This document shows positions 1 to 11,321 of a stretch of 64,000 bases of DNA, one piece after another. This DNA comes from Caprella mutica (lineage: Eukaryota > Arthropoda > Malacostraca > Amphipoda > Caprellidae): contig CANNZV010000508.1 of NCBI GenBank assembly GCA_947561585.1, positions 62,001 through 126,000 of the forward strand, written 5' to 3'. Within the stretch, counting starts at the first letter, position 1, and each line of letters opens with the position of its first letter. The notes under the pieces are model-generated. The model was not told where the DNA came from. It saw only the letters and a program-made list of their open reading frames with translations, and did no database searches. A program made the position numbers and the translations under genes.

Positions 1-1062
1 GTAGAATGATGAACATGTAGAATGATGAACATGTAGAATGATGAACATGTAGAATGAAGAACATGTAGAATGATGAACAGGTAAAATGATGAACATGTAG
101 AATGAAGAACATGTAGAATAATGAACATGTAGAATGTTGAACATGTAGAATAATGAACATGTAGAATGATGAACATGTAGAATGATGAACATGTAGAATG
201 ATGAACAGGTTGAATGATGAACAGGTAGAATGATGAACATGTAGCATGAAGAACATGTAGAATAATGAACATGTAGAATGATGAACATGTAGAATGATGA
301 ACAGGTTGAATGATGAACAGGTAGAATGATGAACATGTAGCATGAAGAACATGTAGAATAATGAACATGTAGAATGATGAACATGTAGAATGAAGAACAT
401 GTAGAATAATGAACATGTAGAATGTTGAACATGTAGAATAATGAACATGTAGAATAATGAACATGTAGAATGTTGAACATGTAGCATGAAGAAAATGTAG
501 AATAATGAACATGTAGAATGATGAACATGTAGAATGATGAACATGTAGAATGATGAACATGTAGAATGATGAACATGTAGAATGATGAACAGGTAGAATG
601 ATGAACAGGTAGAATGTTGAACAGGTAGAAAGATGAACATGTAGAATGAAGAACATGTAGAATAATGAACATGTAGAATGATGAACATGTAGAATGAAGA
701 ACATGTAGAATAATGAACATGTAGAATGTTGAACATGTAGAATAATGAACATGTAGAATGTTGAACATGTAGCATGAAGAACATGTAGAATAATGAACAT
801 GTAGAATGTTGAACAGGTAGAATGTTGAACAGGTAGAATGTTGAACAGGTAGAATGTTGAACAGGTAGAATAATGAACATGTAGAATGTTGAACATGTAG
901 AATAATGAACATGTAGAATGTTGAACATGTAGCATGAAGAACATGTAGAATAATGAACATGTAGAATGTTGAACAGGTAGAATGTTGAACAGGTAGAATG
1001 TTGAACAGGTAGAATGTTGAACATGTAAAATGATGAACATGTAAAATGATGAACAAGTAAAA
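1..1062. repeat. 16-bp tandem array, open at the left edge
   Basis: About 66 copies of a 16-bp unit (GTAGAATGATGAACAT) fill the start of the window, so the array continues upstream of position 1. Variants differ at a few positions (ATGATG, ATAATG, ATGTTG, ATGAAG; ACAT or ACAGG). The rare GTAGCATG variant sits at 241, 337, 481, 769 and 929. These spacings (96, 144, 288, 160) are all multiples of 16, so no unit changed length over this stretch and blocks of units were probably duplicated together. No open reading frame crosses it. Confidence 0.95.
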
Positions 1063-1545
1063 TGATGATATGCATACCCGTAATACTATAGGTAGTATTT
1101 AATAAATTATACATATTACTTCTATTCAATGGCAGTGGTTACATTTCCAGTCTACACACTAGCTGTGTATTATAATTTTCTTCACTACCTTGTAAACTGT
1201 GGAGCATTTCAACACTTTGTAGCAATGCTGTCTAATTTATCACACATACATGGCCAAATCATTCCGTAAAAAAACATGTAACTACAATTTTACAGATTTT
1301 AAGTAAAATTTATGGTATAATGTTTATATACTTTAGTTAGACCGTACTATAAATACACTATAACAATTCTTTACTATATACCAGGCCTTGCTATAAGTTG
1401 GTATATTTTCTCCCGTTCGCCATATGCTATAGGAGGGGGGGGGGGGTGTAATTATAGTGACTATAGTACTATAGTACTCACTACTACGCGAGTAGACTAC
1501 AGTAACGACATATTGATATACGCATTACGCATCCGTCATCTGCGT
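1063..1545. other. Non-repeated AT-rich spacer, no gene seen
   Basis: This stretch separates the 16-bp and 30-bp arrays. I see no coding signal. A run of 12 G lies at 1435-1446, followed by short TATAGTACTATAG-type palindromes. Confidence 0.6.
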
Positions 1546-2850
1546 AAAGAATATACTGAAGATATTAATACACTATAAGAATATACTGAAGATATTAATA
1601 CACTATAAGAATATACTGAAGATATTAATACACTATAAGAATATACTGAAGATATTAATACACTATAAGAATATACTGAAGATATTAATACACTATAAGA
1701 ATATACTGAAGATATTAATACACTATAAGAATATACTGAAGATATTAATACACTATAAGAATATACTGAAGATATTAATACACTATAAGAATATACTGAA
1801 GATATTAATACACTATAAGAATATACTGAAGATATTAATACACTATAAGAATATACTGAAGATATTAATACACTATAAGAATATACTGAAGATATTAATA
1901 CACTATAAGAATATACTGAAGATATTAATACACTATAAGAATATACTGAAGATATTAATTAATACACTATAAGAATATACTGAAGATATTAATACACTAT
2001 AAGAATATACTGAAGATATTAATACACTATAAGAATATACTGAAGATATTAATACACTATAAGAATATACTGAAGATATTAATACACTATAAGAATATAC
2101 TGAAGATATTAATTAATACACTATAAGAATATACTGAAGATATTAATACACTATAAGAATATACTGAAGATATTAATACACTATAAGAATATACTGAAGA
2201 TATTAATACACTATAAGAATATACTGAAGATATTAATACACTATAAGAATATACTGAAGATATTAATACACTATAAGAATATACTGAAGATATTAATACA
2301 CTATAAGAATATACTGAAGATATTAATACACTATAAGAATATACTGAAGATATTAATACACTATAAGAATATACTGAAGATATTAATACACTATAAGAAT
2401 ATACTGAAGATATTAATTAATACACTATAAGAATATACTGAAGATATTAATACACTATAAGAATATACTGAAGATATTAATACACTATAAGAATATACTG
2501 AAGATATTAATACACTATAAGAATATACTGAAGATATTAATACACTATAAGAATATACTGAAGATATTAATTAATACACTATAAGAATATACTGAAGATA
2601 TTAATACACTATAAGAATATACTGAAGATATTAATACACTATAAGAATATACTGAAGATATCAATACACTATAAGAATATACTGAAGATATTAATACACT
2701 ATAAGAATATACTGAAGATATCAATACACTATAAGAATATACTGAAGATATCAATACACTATAAGAATATACTGAAGATATTAAATATGAATATACTGAA
2801 TATAATAATACACTATAAGAATATACTGAATATAATAATACACTATATGA
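1546..2850. repeat. 30-bp tandem array with 34-bp variant units
   Basis: About 42 nearly identical units are built around the words AAGAATATACTGAAGATATT and AATACACTAT. A 4-bp insertion (TTAATTAAT for TTAAT) makes 34-bp units starting at 1955, 2109, 2413 and 2567. The spacing is 154, 304, 154, so the first pair and second pair are exactly 458 bp apart. This is a higher-order repeat of thirteen 30-bp and two 34-bp units. The right end decays into shorter units after 2780. A minus-strand frame of 69 codons here is a repeat artefact. Confidence 0.95.
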
Positions 2851-3393
2851 CTATACAGTGAAAATAATTTTGTTCTTAATATAAAATGCTTTAAAGTTTC
2901 ATGAATTCAAAAAAATGAAACCGTAAAAAGAAAAAAATTTAACACATGTTATTAAACTAAAATTTCAATAAATTGAATTGCCATAAAAGTGAATTGAATT
3001 TCAATATTTGTATTTATTATTAAATTCAACTAAACAGGGGAATCATATTATCAATATCTGAAATTCACACCTATTTTGTGTCTTTTCTTTCTTTTATTCA
3101 TTTATTTTCTATGCCTGAGGTGCTATAACATCCTTACCATAGGTCTATTGGTAGTCAAATTCCTCTAAGTGAAAAGGGTTATTGTCTCCCCCCCCCATAA
3201 ATAGGTAGGGGGGGGGGGGGGGTGATAGCACCTGTAAATACAGTGCACCTGCCTACCATACCATCTAACCACTCACTGCCCCATGTGTGTGTACTGCCAT
3301 AGGAATAACTCATAGTGAGGAAGTAGGGAGTTAATGTTGAACCAGATCAAGAAAACAGCTTCCAAAGAGAAAACTAATAAATAATAGTAGACT
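2851..3393. other. AT-rich spacer with facing C and G runs
   Basis: No gene is visible. A run of 9 C (3188-3196) is followed 11 bases later by a run of 15 G (3208-3222). The two runs could pair as a hairpin, or either could form a G-quadruplex/i-motif type structure. Homopolymer lengths of this kind are also prone to assembly error. Confidence 0.55.
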
Positions 3394-3480
3394 TAATAAC
3401 AGTTTTAGCGTAATAACAATTTTAGCGCAATAACAGTTTTAGCGTAATAACAGTTATAGCGTAATAACAGTTTTAGCGTA
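3394..3480. repeat. 17-bp short tandem array
   Basis: Five units of about 17 bp (TAATAACAGTTTTAGCG) with small substitutions run in tandem, ending in a diverged TTAGCG-rich tail. No coding content is seen. Confidence 0.85.
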
Positions 3481-3542
3481 AGTGTTAGCGTTAGCAAAGT
3501 AGCGACACGATGCTGCGTAAATTGCTTTAAAAATTATATATT

Positions 3543-3822
3543 TCCCGTTAAAAATAAAGGGTCCTCAATAGTAATTTATTACCATTTATTTAATATTTAT
3601 AAGTTATTTTCAGTGAATTCAATTAAGATTCACTTTTCTGCATAAACTGATACTAGATTATATATTAAATATAATATCTAAAAATTGAAATTGAAGTAAA
3701 AACACAAAAAAATAAGTTTAGTATCACTCTATTCGTTTCATGGTTACATCTTCATGTTAAATACCAGCCAAACATACAACAAATAAATAAACACACAACG
3801 GGTATTATTAGGATAGATTGTA
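3543..3822 (-). repeat. Dispersed repeat, copy 1 (reverse of 22962-23241)
   Basis: Read on the minus strand this segment aligns along its whole length with 22962-23241. Shared landmarks in the same order are ATCCTAATAATACCCG, GTGTGTTTATTTATTT, TTTAACATGAAGATGTAAC and TTATTTTTAACGGG. Both copies are about 280 bp. No coding frame is shared, so it is probably a non-autonomous element; its class is unknown. Confidence 0.7.
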
Positions 3823-3900
3823 CACATTTCAATTATATATTCATACATGTTTTATAATAATTATTACCGTTCATTAATATCTTGTTAATATTTATAGAGT

Positions 3901-3972
3901 ATAATTATAGTGAGGCCATCGAAGATTACGAGTCGTTTCCCAACATAATCTTCTAAGATTGACTGTAATTTT
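3901..3972. repeat. Diverged copy of a short hairpin element
   Basis: The arms ATAATTATAGTGAGGCCATC and the facing CTTCTAAGATTGACTGTAAT resemble the arms of the better preserved hairpins at 4116, 7402 and 52077, with several mismatches. Listed as a weak family member. Confidence 0.4.
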
Positions 3973-4115
3973 AGACTAGGTAGGTAGAGTTCAAATTACC
4001 AAACGGGTCCACCTGGTTTATTCACTGTGTTTCCATATGGTGACACATAATGAGTGATCACTTTATTAATCAATGTGGAAAAAGAAGATCTTTTGAATAT
4101 ATTATTCCCTGAGTT

Positions 4116-4186
4116 ATAGTTATGGTGGAGCCATAGAAGATTAAGTATAGTCCCTCCTTAAACTTCTATGGCCCCACCATAATTTT
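4116..4186. mobile_element. Short hairpin MITE-like element
   Basis: This segment of about 70 bp is almost entirely an inverted repeat. The left arm AGTTATGGTGGAGCCATAGA faces CTTCTATGGCCCCACCATAA with about 20 paired bases. Near-identical 10-bp direct repeats flank it (CTGAGTTATA at 4109-4118 and CTGAGTGATA at 4189-4198), which would fit a target-site duplication. Related copies lie at 7402-7469 and 52077-52144. Confidence 0.65.
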
Positions 4187-5511
4187 TACTGAGTGATATA
4201 GAAACTTTGGTTATTCTAGTAATTTTTCATCAAACTATGAAGTAAAATTGATATATAATATTAATGCTAAGGATTTTATATTGTTTTAATATAAAATATA
4301 TTTTAACAAATATTTAAAAGAAAATATATTGGAAAATAAAATTTATGTTGAACACAAATATCAAAAATTACTTCTTGAAAATTATTTTCCTTTTCTAAAA
4401 TTTTTTGATTATAAAAACTGTAAATTGAAATTTAATTTATGCATATATTCAGATGTTAATAATTCAACTAATGTATATATTTACAGTTTATTTATACCTG
4501 TATATACGAATAACTACTCAATCATACGATATCAAAAGACTGCATAAAATTAGCATTATTTAAATGTTACATTTTAACAACCTTTATTTCGAATTCAATT
4601 ACTTCTTTTCAATAGAATCAATGCTTATACTTTAGTGTAATTCAAAAACAGTCAAATGCATACTAACCACTCACACAATACCTGTACGGGGGGTGTCTAC
4701 TGCTAGAAAAGACTGTACTGTCAAATTGAAATATTTGTCTGCGCATAAGCTGCTGAAATAAGATACACACTGCGCACCTGTTTCTACCATAGGCTTTATA
4801 ATGACAGTTATTCTATAGCATTTCTAGGCCTATGTAGATCAGATAAAGAAAATATATGGAGAAAAAAAATTATGAATGACTTATGGTATATTTTCTATGC
4901 GGGGTATAATAAATTAAAATAGAAAAAATAAATTCACGAAATCTTTAATTTATCATTTAATAATGGTGAATTTTTAATTCTATTCTGATTGTTTTAAATT
5001 GAAAAATATTGTCTTTAAAAAAAAATTACAATATATAAAAAAAAAGTTTTTGTATTTAAAAAAAAATTAATAAATGATTTATTTGAGTAGCGTACAAGTG
5101 ATTTAAAGCACAAAAGGCTTAACCCTACCCACTGTATCAAATTCTTAACCAACAAAAGAAAAGAAGACTTAAAGAGAAGCTACACTGCATTGAATCTCTT
5201 CAATGGTTATTTTAATGGAGAAAATAATAACTTGATATAATGGATATAAAACATCGTACATTTTATTTATTATACAATGCATTTATTTCCTTTTAGTTCT
5301 ATTTATTCTATAATATTTTTTTATTAGAGTATTAATTTTTACTGTCCTGGTGAAGAGTGATAAAAGAAATTCTATAGAATGTATTTATTTAAATACCATA
5401 TAACAATTGTGAATTTAACTATTGTACGATCTACAAAATTTAAAAATATAGAAAAAATGTTTTTATATTTTTTGATTAATTGAATAAATAATAAGTTAAT
5501 AACCTATAAAT
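4187..5511. other. AT-rich region, no gene seen
   Basis: The region is AT-rich with A-runs near 5020-5070. A 72-codon plus-strand frame at 4329-4547 is Lys/Asn/Tyr-rich with no recognisable motif and no neighbouring splice pattern, so I do not call it a gene. Confidence 0.5.
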
Positions 5512-6121
5512 AACTAGATTATGTGCACTCGGTAGAGCGCAAACCTTCGCCTCCGCTTTGTCCGTTCTCTCCCAAAATTTGAGAAGCTGCTAACTGGATA
5601 ATAACCAATCGTCCCACCAAGCTTCATGCAATATGGTACTATACTTTTTGAGTTATCAAGTTATAAATGACCTTGACCTTGACCTTTGACCGGATCACTT
5701 CCAAAATTCTACCAGATCGTTCCTGGACAATGATCAGTCGTCCCATCAAATTTCAGACAATTTGGTTAAATACTTTTGGAGTTTTTGAGTTACAAATGGC
5801 ATTGACCTTGATCTTTGACCTTTGACCTGATCGCACCCAAAATCTAACAAAATAGTTCATGTATATTGAACAATCGTCTCTCCAAGTTTCATGCAATATG
5901 GTTTAATGCTTTTTGAGTTATAAATGACCATGACCTTGACCTTCGACCGGGTCGCTCCCACAATTCTAGCAGCAGGTCACTGGAGATTGACCAATCGTTT
6001 CACCAAATTTCAGGCAATTTGGTTGAACACTTTTTCAGTTATGCAAATAACAAGATGATAAATAAATAAATAAATTCCGATGAAAATATAACCTTCCTGC
6101 ATTCTGCGAATGTAACAACTA
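5512..6121 (+). mobile_element. Dispersed receptor-half-site repeat, copy A (four modules)
   Basis: This is one of four copies of a dispersed repeat. It begins AACTAGATTATGTGCACTCG and ends near a GCGAA word after an AAATAAATAAAT tract. The inside is four diverged modules of about 120 bp, each with a CCAATCGTCCCACCAA-like word, a TTCATGCAATATGGT or TTCAGGCAATTTGGT word, a GAGTTAT word and a TTGACCTTTGACC word. ACCTTCGCC near the start and GCGAAGGT at the end of better copies are inverted. At 5668-5691 three TGACCT words abut and are followed by TTGACC. No protein is encoded. The class is uncertain: it could be a non-autonomous DNA transposon or a SINE-like element. Confidence 0.8.
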
Positions 6122-6230
6122 GTTTAACCTATATATGTGTTCTTCTTGCAATAAATATATGGATAACAATTCTCTTTTACTAAAGTAATTAACATCAAGT
6201 AATTAGTTAACGATATCATTTAATTTTCTT

Positions 6231-6577
6231 AACTAGATTACTTGCACTCGGTAGAGCGCATACCTTCGCCACCGCTTTGACCCATTCTCTCCCAAAATCT
6301 GATCAACTGCTAACTGTATATTGACCAATCGTCCCACTAAGTTTCATGTAATATGGTTCAATACTCTTCGAGTTATTGAGTTATAAATGACCTTGACCTT
6401 TGACCGGATCGCTCCCAAAATTCTACCAGATGGTTCCTGGACATTGACAAATCGTTCCATTAAATTTCAGGCAATTTGGTTCAATACTTTTGGAGTTATG
6501 CGAATAACAAGATGATAAATAAATAAATATATAAATGCCGGGTAAAATACAACCTTCCGCAAATTTGCGAAGGTAAT
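6231..6577 (+). mobile_element. Dispersed receptor-half-site repeat, copy B (two modules)
   Basis: Same ends as copy A (AACTAGATTACTTGCACTCG at the start and TTTGCGAAGGTAATA at the finish) but only two internal modules, giving about 347 bp instead of about 610. This suggests the family varies by gain or loss of whole modules. It lies about 110 bp downstream of copy A in the same orientation. Confidence 0.8.
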
Positions 6578-6683
6578 AAAGTGTATATTATCAGATGTGA
6601 ATTAAGAGGTTGTTGATAATTTCAATAAATTATTATTAAAGAACACATCAAAATATGAACATATAAATTTATTCACTATGGTT

Positions 6684-6806
6684 TAACCCTTTATTAAAGC
6701 CTATAGAACCTTCATTAAAGGCTTTATTAAAACCTTTATTAAAGGCTTTATTAAAGCCTTTAGAACCTTCATTAAAGGCTTTATTAAAGCCTTTAATGAA
6801 GCTTTT
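6684..6806. repeat. Short-period palindromic repeat
   Basis: Alternating words CTTTATTAAAGCCTTTAGAA and CCTTCATTAAAGGCTTTATT repeat and pair with each other. CTTTAATGAAGC at the right end faces the earlier CTTCATTAAAG words. The segment could fold into several alternative hairpins. Confidence 0.7.
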
Positions 6807-7401
6807 TTTTGTGATCGATGGTTATTTTAAAATAATATTTGGCAAAGTTCAAACTTGTTATTATAAATAACAAGTTCATTGCATTCTACTATTTATTTAT
6901 ATATTATATTGTTAATGTAAATAATATACAATATATTCTATCATTTATATGAGTCATTGTGCTATTATCAAGAAAATTAGAAGTTTTGCAACGTAATTCT
7001 AAAAATTATGCTGCTATTTTACTGTTGTGTATCTAAATTTATTTTCCCAAAAAGTTCTCTTCACATGGGCTTGAAACTTGATATATTTTTATCTTGTTTT
7101 ACAATATTTTTTATGTAATGTTTGTTTCAATAAAGATGTTTCAATGTTTCAATTATCAAGAACAACATCAATATTATTATATAATTGAAATATTTTCCTA
7201 TTATTTCTATCTTCTTTTCATGACTAACTCATTAAAGAATTTTAATTAATAGAACAGATCTCCAATGTACTTATAATTGATATCAGAAAAATACGTCATA
7301 ATTTCAATGAGTTAAATTTTACCCTTTTAATCTTCTTTTTAACTATTTTAAGCTGTTTTTAACTTATTAGATAGATTCAACGTATGTTATTTCCTAGAGA
7401 A
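6807..7401. other. AT-rich spacer, no gene seen
   Basis: No coding signal or repeat that I can identify, apart from TGTTTCAATAAAGATGTTTC with a chance AATAAA word near 7130. Confidence 0.5.
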
Positions 7402-7469
7402 AAGTTATGGTGGGCCATAGTAGATTAAGGAGGGACATCTCTCAATCTTCCACTTCCCCACCATAACTT
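7402..7469. mobile_element. Short hairpin MITE-like element
   Basis: The left arm AAGTTATGGTGGGCCATAGT faces CCACTTCCCCACCATAACTT about 68 bp away. The outer 11 bases (AAGTTATGGTG and CACCATAACTT) pair perfectly. It is the same family as 4116-4186 and 52077-52144. Confidence 0.65.
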
Positions 7470-7599
7470 ATCAAGTCTCTTATCAAGTAAAAATTACCAC
7501 AATAGCAACCTTAGCTTTAGTTCTTACTAATTTGTTGTACTTTTAACTCTTCATTTTCCTCACCGCAAAACATTTACTACTGTGTGACCCAGTTTGCGA

Positions 7600-8172
7600 A
7601 TCACCTTCCGGTAGTACGGTAGTGTCCGGTAAAAGCGAAGTACTGCTGTAATGAACGGTAATAGGGAGGTAGTACGATAATTTCCGGTATTAGGGAGTAT
7701 GGTAATGTTCGGTAATAGGGATTATGGTAGTGTCCGGTAAAACGTAGTACGGTAATGTCCGGTAAAACGTAGTACGGTAGTATTCGGTAAAATGTAGTAA
7801 GGTAGTGTCCGGTAAGACGTAGTACGGTAGTGTTCGGTAAGACGTAGTACGGTAGGGTCCGGTAAAACGTAGTACGGTAATGTCCGGTAAGACGTAGTAC
7901 GGAAGTGTTCGGTAAGACGTAGTACGGTAGTGTCCGGTAAGAAGTAGTACGGTAGTATCCGGTAATAGTAGTACGGTAGTGTCCGGTAAGACGTAGTACG
8001 GTAGTGTCCGGTAAGACGTAGTATGGTAGTGTCCGGTAAGATGTAATACGGTAGTGTCCGGTAAGACGTAGTACGGTAATGTCCGGTAAGACGTAGTGCG
8101 GTAGTGTCCGGTAAGACGTAGTACGGTAGTGTCCGGTAATAGGGAGGTAGTGCGGTAATGTCCGGTAATGGA
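7600..8172. repeat. 25-bp tandem array
   Basis: About 23 units of roughly 25 bp carry the words GTAGTACGGTAGTGTCCGGT and AAGACGTAGTAC. Units are relatively GC-rich for this window and somewhat diverged, especially on the left. The unit has no stop codon on the minus strand, which creates a spurious 210-codon Tyr/Leu/Thr-rich frame. Confidence 0.95.
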
Positions 8173-8326
8173 TAGTATTGGTTAACAATTGTGTAACCAA
8201 ATCACAATCACTTACCTTATCGTGTTGTAGCACATATAATTTAACAGTAGGTCTATTTTTTCAATTCCTTTCTAACATCCATCAAATTTCTGACATTAAG
8301 TTTGTCTACTTACGTGATATGAGTTT

Positions 8327-8403
8327 GTATCCTAGGCTCATTAGGAGTGGTAGGATACCCCGCAGCACATCCTCTAAATTGGGAAGGATGTGCTGCGGGG
8401 TAT
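8327..8403. other. GC-rich perfect hairpin with a competing stem
   Basis: ATACCCCGCAGCACATCC (8355-8372) and its exact reverse complement (8386-8403) form an 18-bp perfect stem with a 13-base loop. A second perfect stem, GTATCCTA (8327-8334) with TAGGATAC (8351-8358), overlaps the left arm, so the two folds exclude each other. The stem is far more GC-rich than its surroundings. I see no gene around it. It may be a young MITE-like palindrome or a structured RNA; the sequence alone does not decide. Confidence 0.75.
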
Positions 8404-9710
8404 GGACTCAATCACGAACTTTTTAACTCTTTATACGAGCTTCCTTAGGAAATTGTTATTTCACATTTGGTATATACCTTTGAGATATAAGGTACAGGGT
8501 GTCCCCAAAAAGACGGACACTATTTTTAAATTAGTATATTTCATCAACTATTGGAAGTAAAGCTTTTTTTCCAGTATCATTTTGTTTGTTGAGCTCTTCT
8601 CTATCCACAGTTAAATTTTCATGAAGTTTTATTCATTTTTGTGAATGTTATACCGATTTTATTAATGTGTGGTGAAAATGGCTTTGTGCAAATAGTCAGA
8701 AAACGGACAATGAAGTTCAAATATAAAAACTATCTTCATTAGACAACATTAATAAAATACATTTATTTCCAGGTTTCAAAAATATTCAAATTCTTTTATA
8801 AAATATTGACAATCTGAAGAAATGTTATTTTGTAAAAAAAAAGATGAATTTAAATTTTAACAATTGGGTCGTTCAAGCCGCAAGAGGACAGTACGATTTC
8901 AAGACAATATCAATTTTCTTCAGTAACTTCTTTTACAAAATCGCAATGTTTTTTATTAGGAGAAATGAAATAAATATCTCGAAATTTTCAATCAATATAA
9001 TTACTAAACATAATCTACAATACTATAAAAAAATAGCTTTTAGGGGCCCTTTAACGAAATGTCATCAGTGATATCTACCAAGAACAGTTATATCATAATT
9101 TCCGTTTCAGTTCATTAATTTACATGACACTTAGCATTTTTCTTGCCATATCCTTTGAATATAATGTTATTAAATCTCTTTCACATAACACCAATGACTT
9201 ATGTTCTTTGACAGTTTCAATAGAAGAAACTTTACTTGTTTCCTTCCTCCAGGCGTGGGACTGAAGAAACTTCTTTAAATTCTCTCAAAGAAATGAATTA
9301 ATAATTCCATATCAACTCTTTATGATGAAACATAATTTGAGCTTAATTCTAGTATATTAAATTATATTGTGGATTTTAAGTTTAATTATTTTAATTCATA
9401 GTTTATCAGGAAATAAAATATAAAGTTTTTTTTAACATTGTCGATCTATTCTAATTTAACTTCGAACTTATAATTCTTCCTAATGCTCATTTTAAAAAAC
9501 CTTCTACTACTAATAAAAATAATAAATAGGTAGTTTAACAAATATAGTTAATAAAGAATAAGTAAAGATTTTACAATGTATTTATTTCTCCGTACATCTC
9601 TTTATAACATTATTTCTATTTTCACCATTGGAAATTCATTAGTAACTCCTTTTCATTGAACTCTAATGACGTCTCTATAGTGAGTCTGTGAATGGAGTGA
9701 TTAGGGAATA
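8404..9710. other. AT-rich region with one possible mariner end, no gene seen
   Basis: A word CAGGGTGTCCCCAAAAAGAC near 8506 resembles the termini of mariner-type elements seen elsewhere in this window, but I could not find a matching right end. A 75-codon frame at 8844-9071 shows no recognisable family. Confidence 0.4.
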
Positions 9711-10116
9711 TACTCACTATAGTCTCACTAGAGGAAGGACGTGCTACCCACTATACAGATACATATTCACTATAAGCATATTCACTATACTCACTATAGG
9801 CTATACTCACTCTTGCTATACTCACTATACTCTCTATAGGCTATACTCACTATACACCCTATAGGCTATACTCACTATAGGCTATACTCACTATAGACTA
9901 TACTCACTATAGGCTATACTCACTATAGGCTATACTCACTATAGGCTATACTCACTATAGACTATACTCACTATAGGCTATACTCACTATAGACTATACT
10001 CACTATAGGCTATACTCACTATAGGCTATACTCACCATAGGCTATACTCACTATAGACTATACTAACTATAGGCTATACTCACTATAGGCTATACTCACC
10101 ATAGGAAGGACGTGGT
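9711..10116. repeat. 16-bp tandem array (CTATACTCACTATAGG)
   Basis: About 24 units of 16 bp alternate between ending GGCTATACT and GACTATACT. The array is bracketed by direct copies of AGGAAGGACGTG (9732-9743 and 10103-10114). No gene is present. Confidence 0.95.
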
Positions 10117-10320
10117 GCCATCTCTCCAGGCTAGGGAAGTCTAAATGTTCCTGTCGGTGAATGTGTCTAAGATTTGTAAGGAGTTTCACTACAGGATATC
10201 ACCCTTAGGAAAGACTTCAGCCTGCAAATGTGAGTGTGGTGGCTAAGTCATGAGTAATATTTGACGCCAAAGACATATCGTAAGCTAAAACTAATATTTT
10301 TGATAGATCAATGTTAGATA

Positions 10321-10433
10321 GGGTTGGTTCATAATTATCGGTCAGTTCCACATTTTCGGACACGTAAGAAAAAACGATATAATAAAAATTGAATAATTTT
10401 TTTAATAACTGACCGATAATTAAGAACCTACCC
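10321..10433. mobile_element. MITE-like element with 27-bp inverted ends
   Basis: GGGTTGGTTCATAATTATCG and the following GTCAGTT (10321-10347) face their near-exact reverse complement at 10407-10433, with two mismatches. AGATA directly flanks both ends (10316-10320 and 10435-10439), a possible 5-bp target duplication. A diverged half-copy of the same end lies at about 10708-10755 in the opposite orientation. Confidence 0.6.
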
Positions 10434-10439
10434 CAGATA

Positions 10440-11320
10440 ATCTTTTTAAGAAAGAAAATGTTAAAAAAAATCACTTTTCATTAATATTTTTAAGTATAAA
10501 CTATAATGTCTTTTTAGAAGAACTTTGGGTGATTCTAAATCTTAAGTCATTGTGTGGCATTGCCTACATTTATTCTTGCGCTTCTTATAGCTAGAATATT
10601 TTTAGATGAATTTAATTTAGATATTATTTGAAGTCGAGGACTTTAATTTACCTTTATTAAAGTATTATTTAACTTTAATTCTAATTGGTATTAAATACTT
10701 TATCCTACATGATCGGAAATGTGGAACAGTCCGATAAATTAGAAATCACCCTAAATTATCTCTATATAAAATCAATGAAAATTCGAAATATTGAAATACG
10801 TAACTAAATTTAAAAATGTGGATGGAATGAATCATTTTAAAAGGTGCCTATATTTTTTATCTTCCAAATAATGTTCAACCGATGTAATTTTCCAGAAAAT
10901 TAGGAAAATGACACAGAAATTAAATACAAATAATGAACTATAATTAACTATATTAGATTTTAAGCAACTATAGTTATTCTAAATTCGAAATTAAATATTT
11001 AAAAAAATGTTAGTAATAATAAAATAGGTTCTGACGCCAAATTCAAATAAATACAACAAATTTCATCAATAATATATATTTTCAAATTATTAATTGTCAG
11101 ATAAAAAGGGTCAAGAAAGAGTTAATATATAACATATAATAGTAATGTATTTAAATGGTGACCGCAGTTTCCAAACCATAGCGCTTTTTATTATCTATTT
11201 CCTCTGATAGAGTCTATTTTTTTTCTTTGTGGCTCCTGAGGTTATTGGGCAGAAAGAGAGGATGTTAGAGGTTAGAGGGACTTAATTAACAAAAAGAAGA
11301 ACTGGTTATTGTGGTGAGGA
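10440..11320. other. AT-rich spacer, no gene seen
   Basis: It holds the diverged partial repeat at 10708-10755 described with the preceding MITE. No coding signal is seen. An 85-codon minus-strand frame at 10217-10474 crosses the MITE and is not credible as a gene. Confidence 0.5.
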
Positions 11321-11321
11321 G

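Noticed and set aside
7601..8233. 210-codon minus-strand frame rich in Tyr, Thr, Leu and Arg.
   Set aside because: It is the translation of the 25-bp tandem array.
8506..8830. Possible mariner element starting with CAGGGTGTCC.
   Set aside because: No matching inverted right end could be found by eye, and the interior shows no transposase.
9711..10116. Repeated ACTCACTATAGG words resembling part of the phage T7 promoter.
   Set aside because: Only about 12 of the promoter's bases match. They are part of a tandem repeat in an animal genome, so the resemblance is coincidence.
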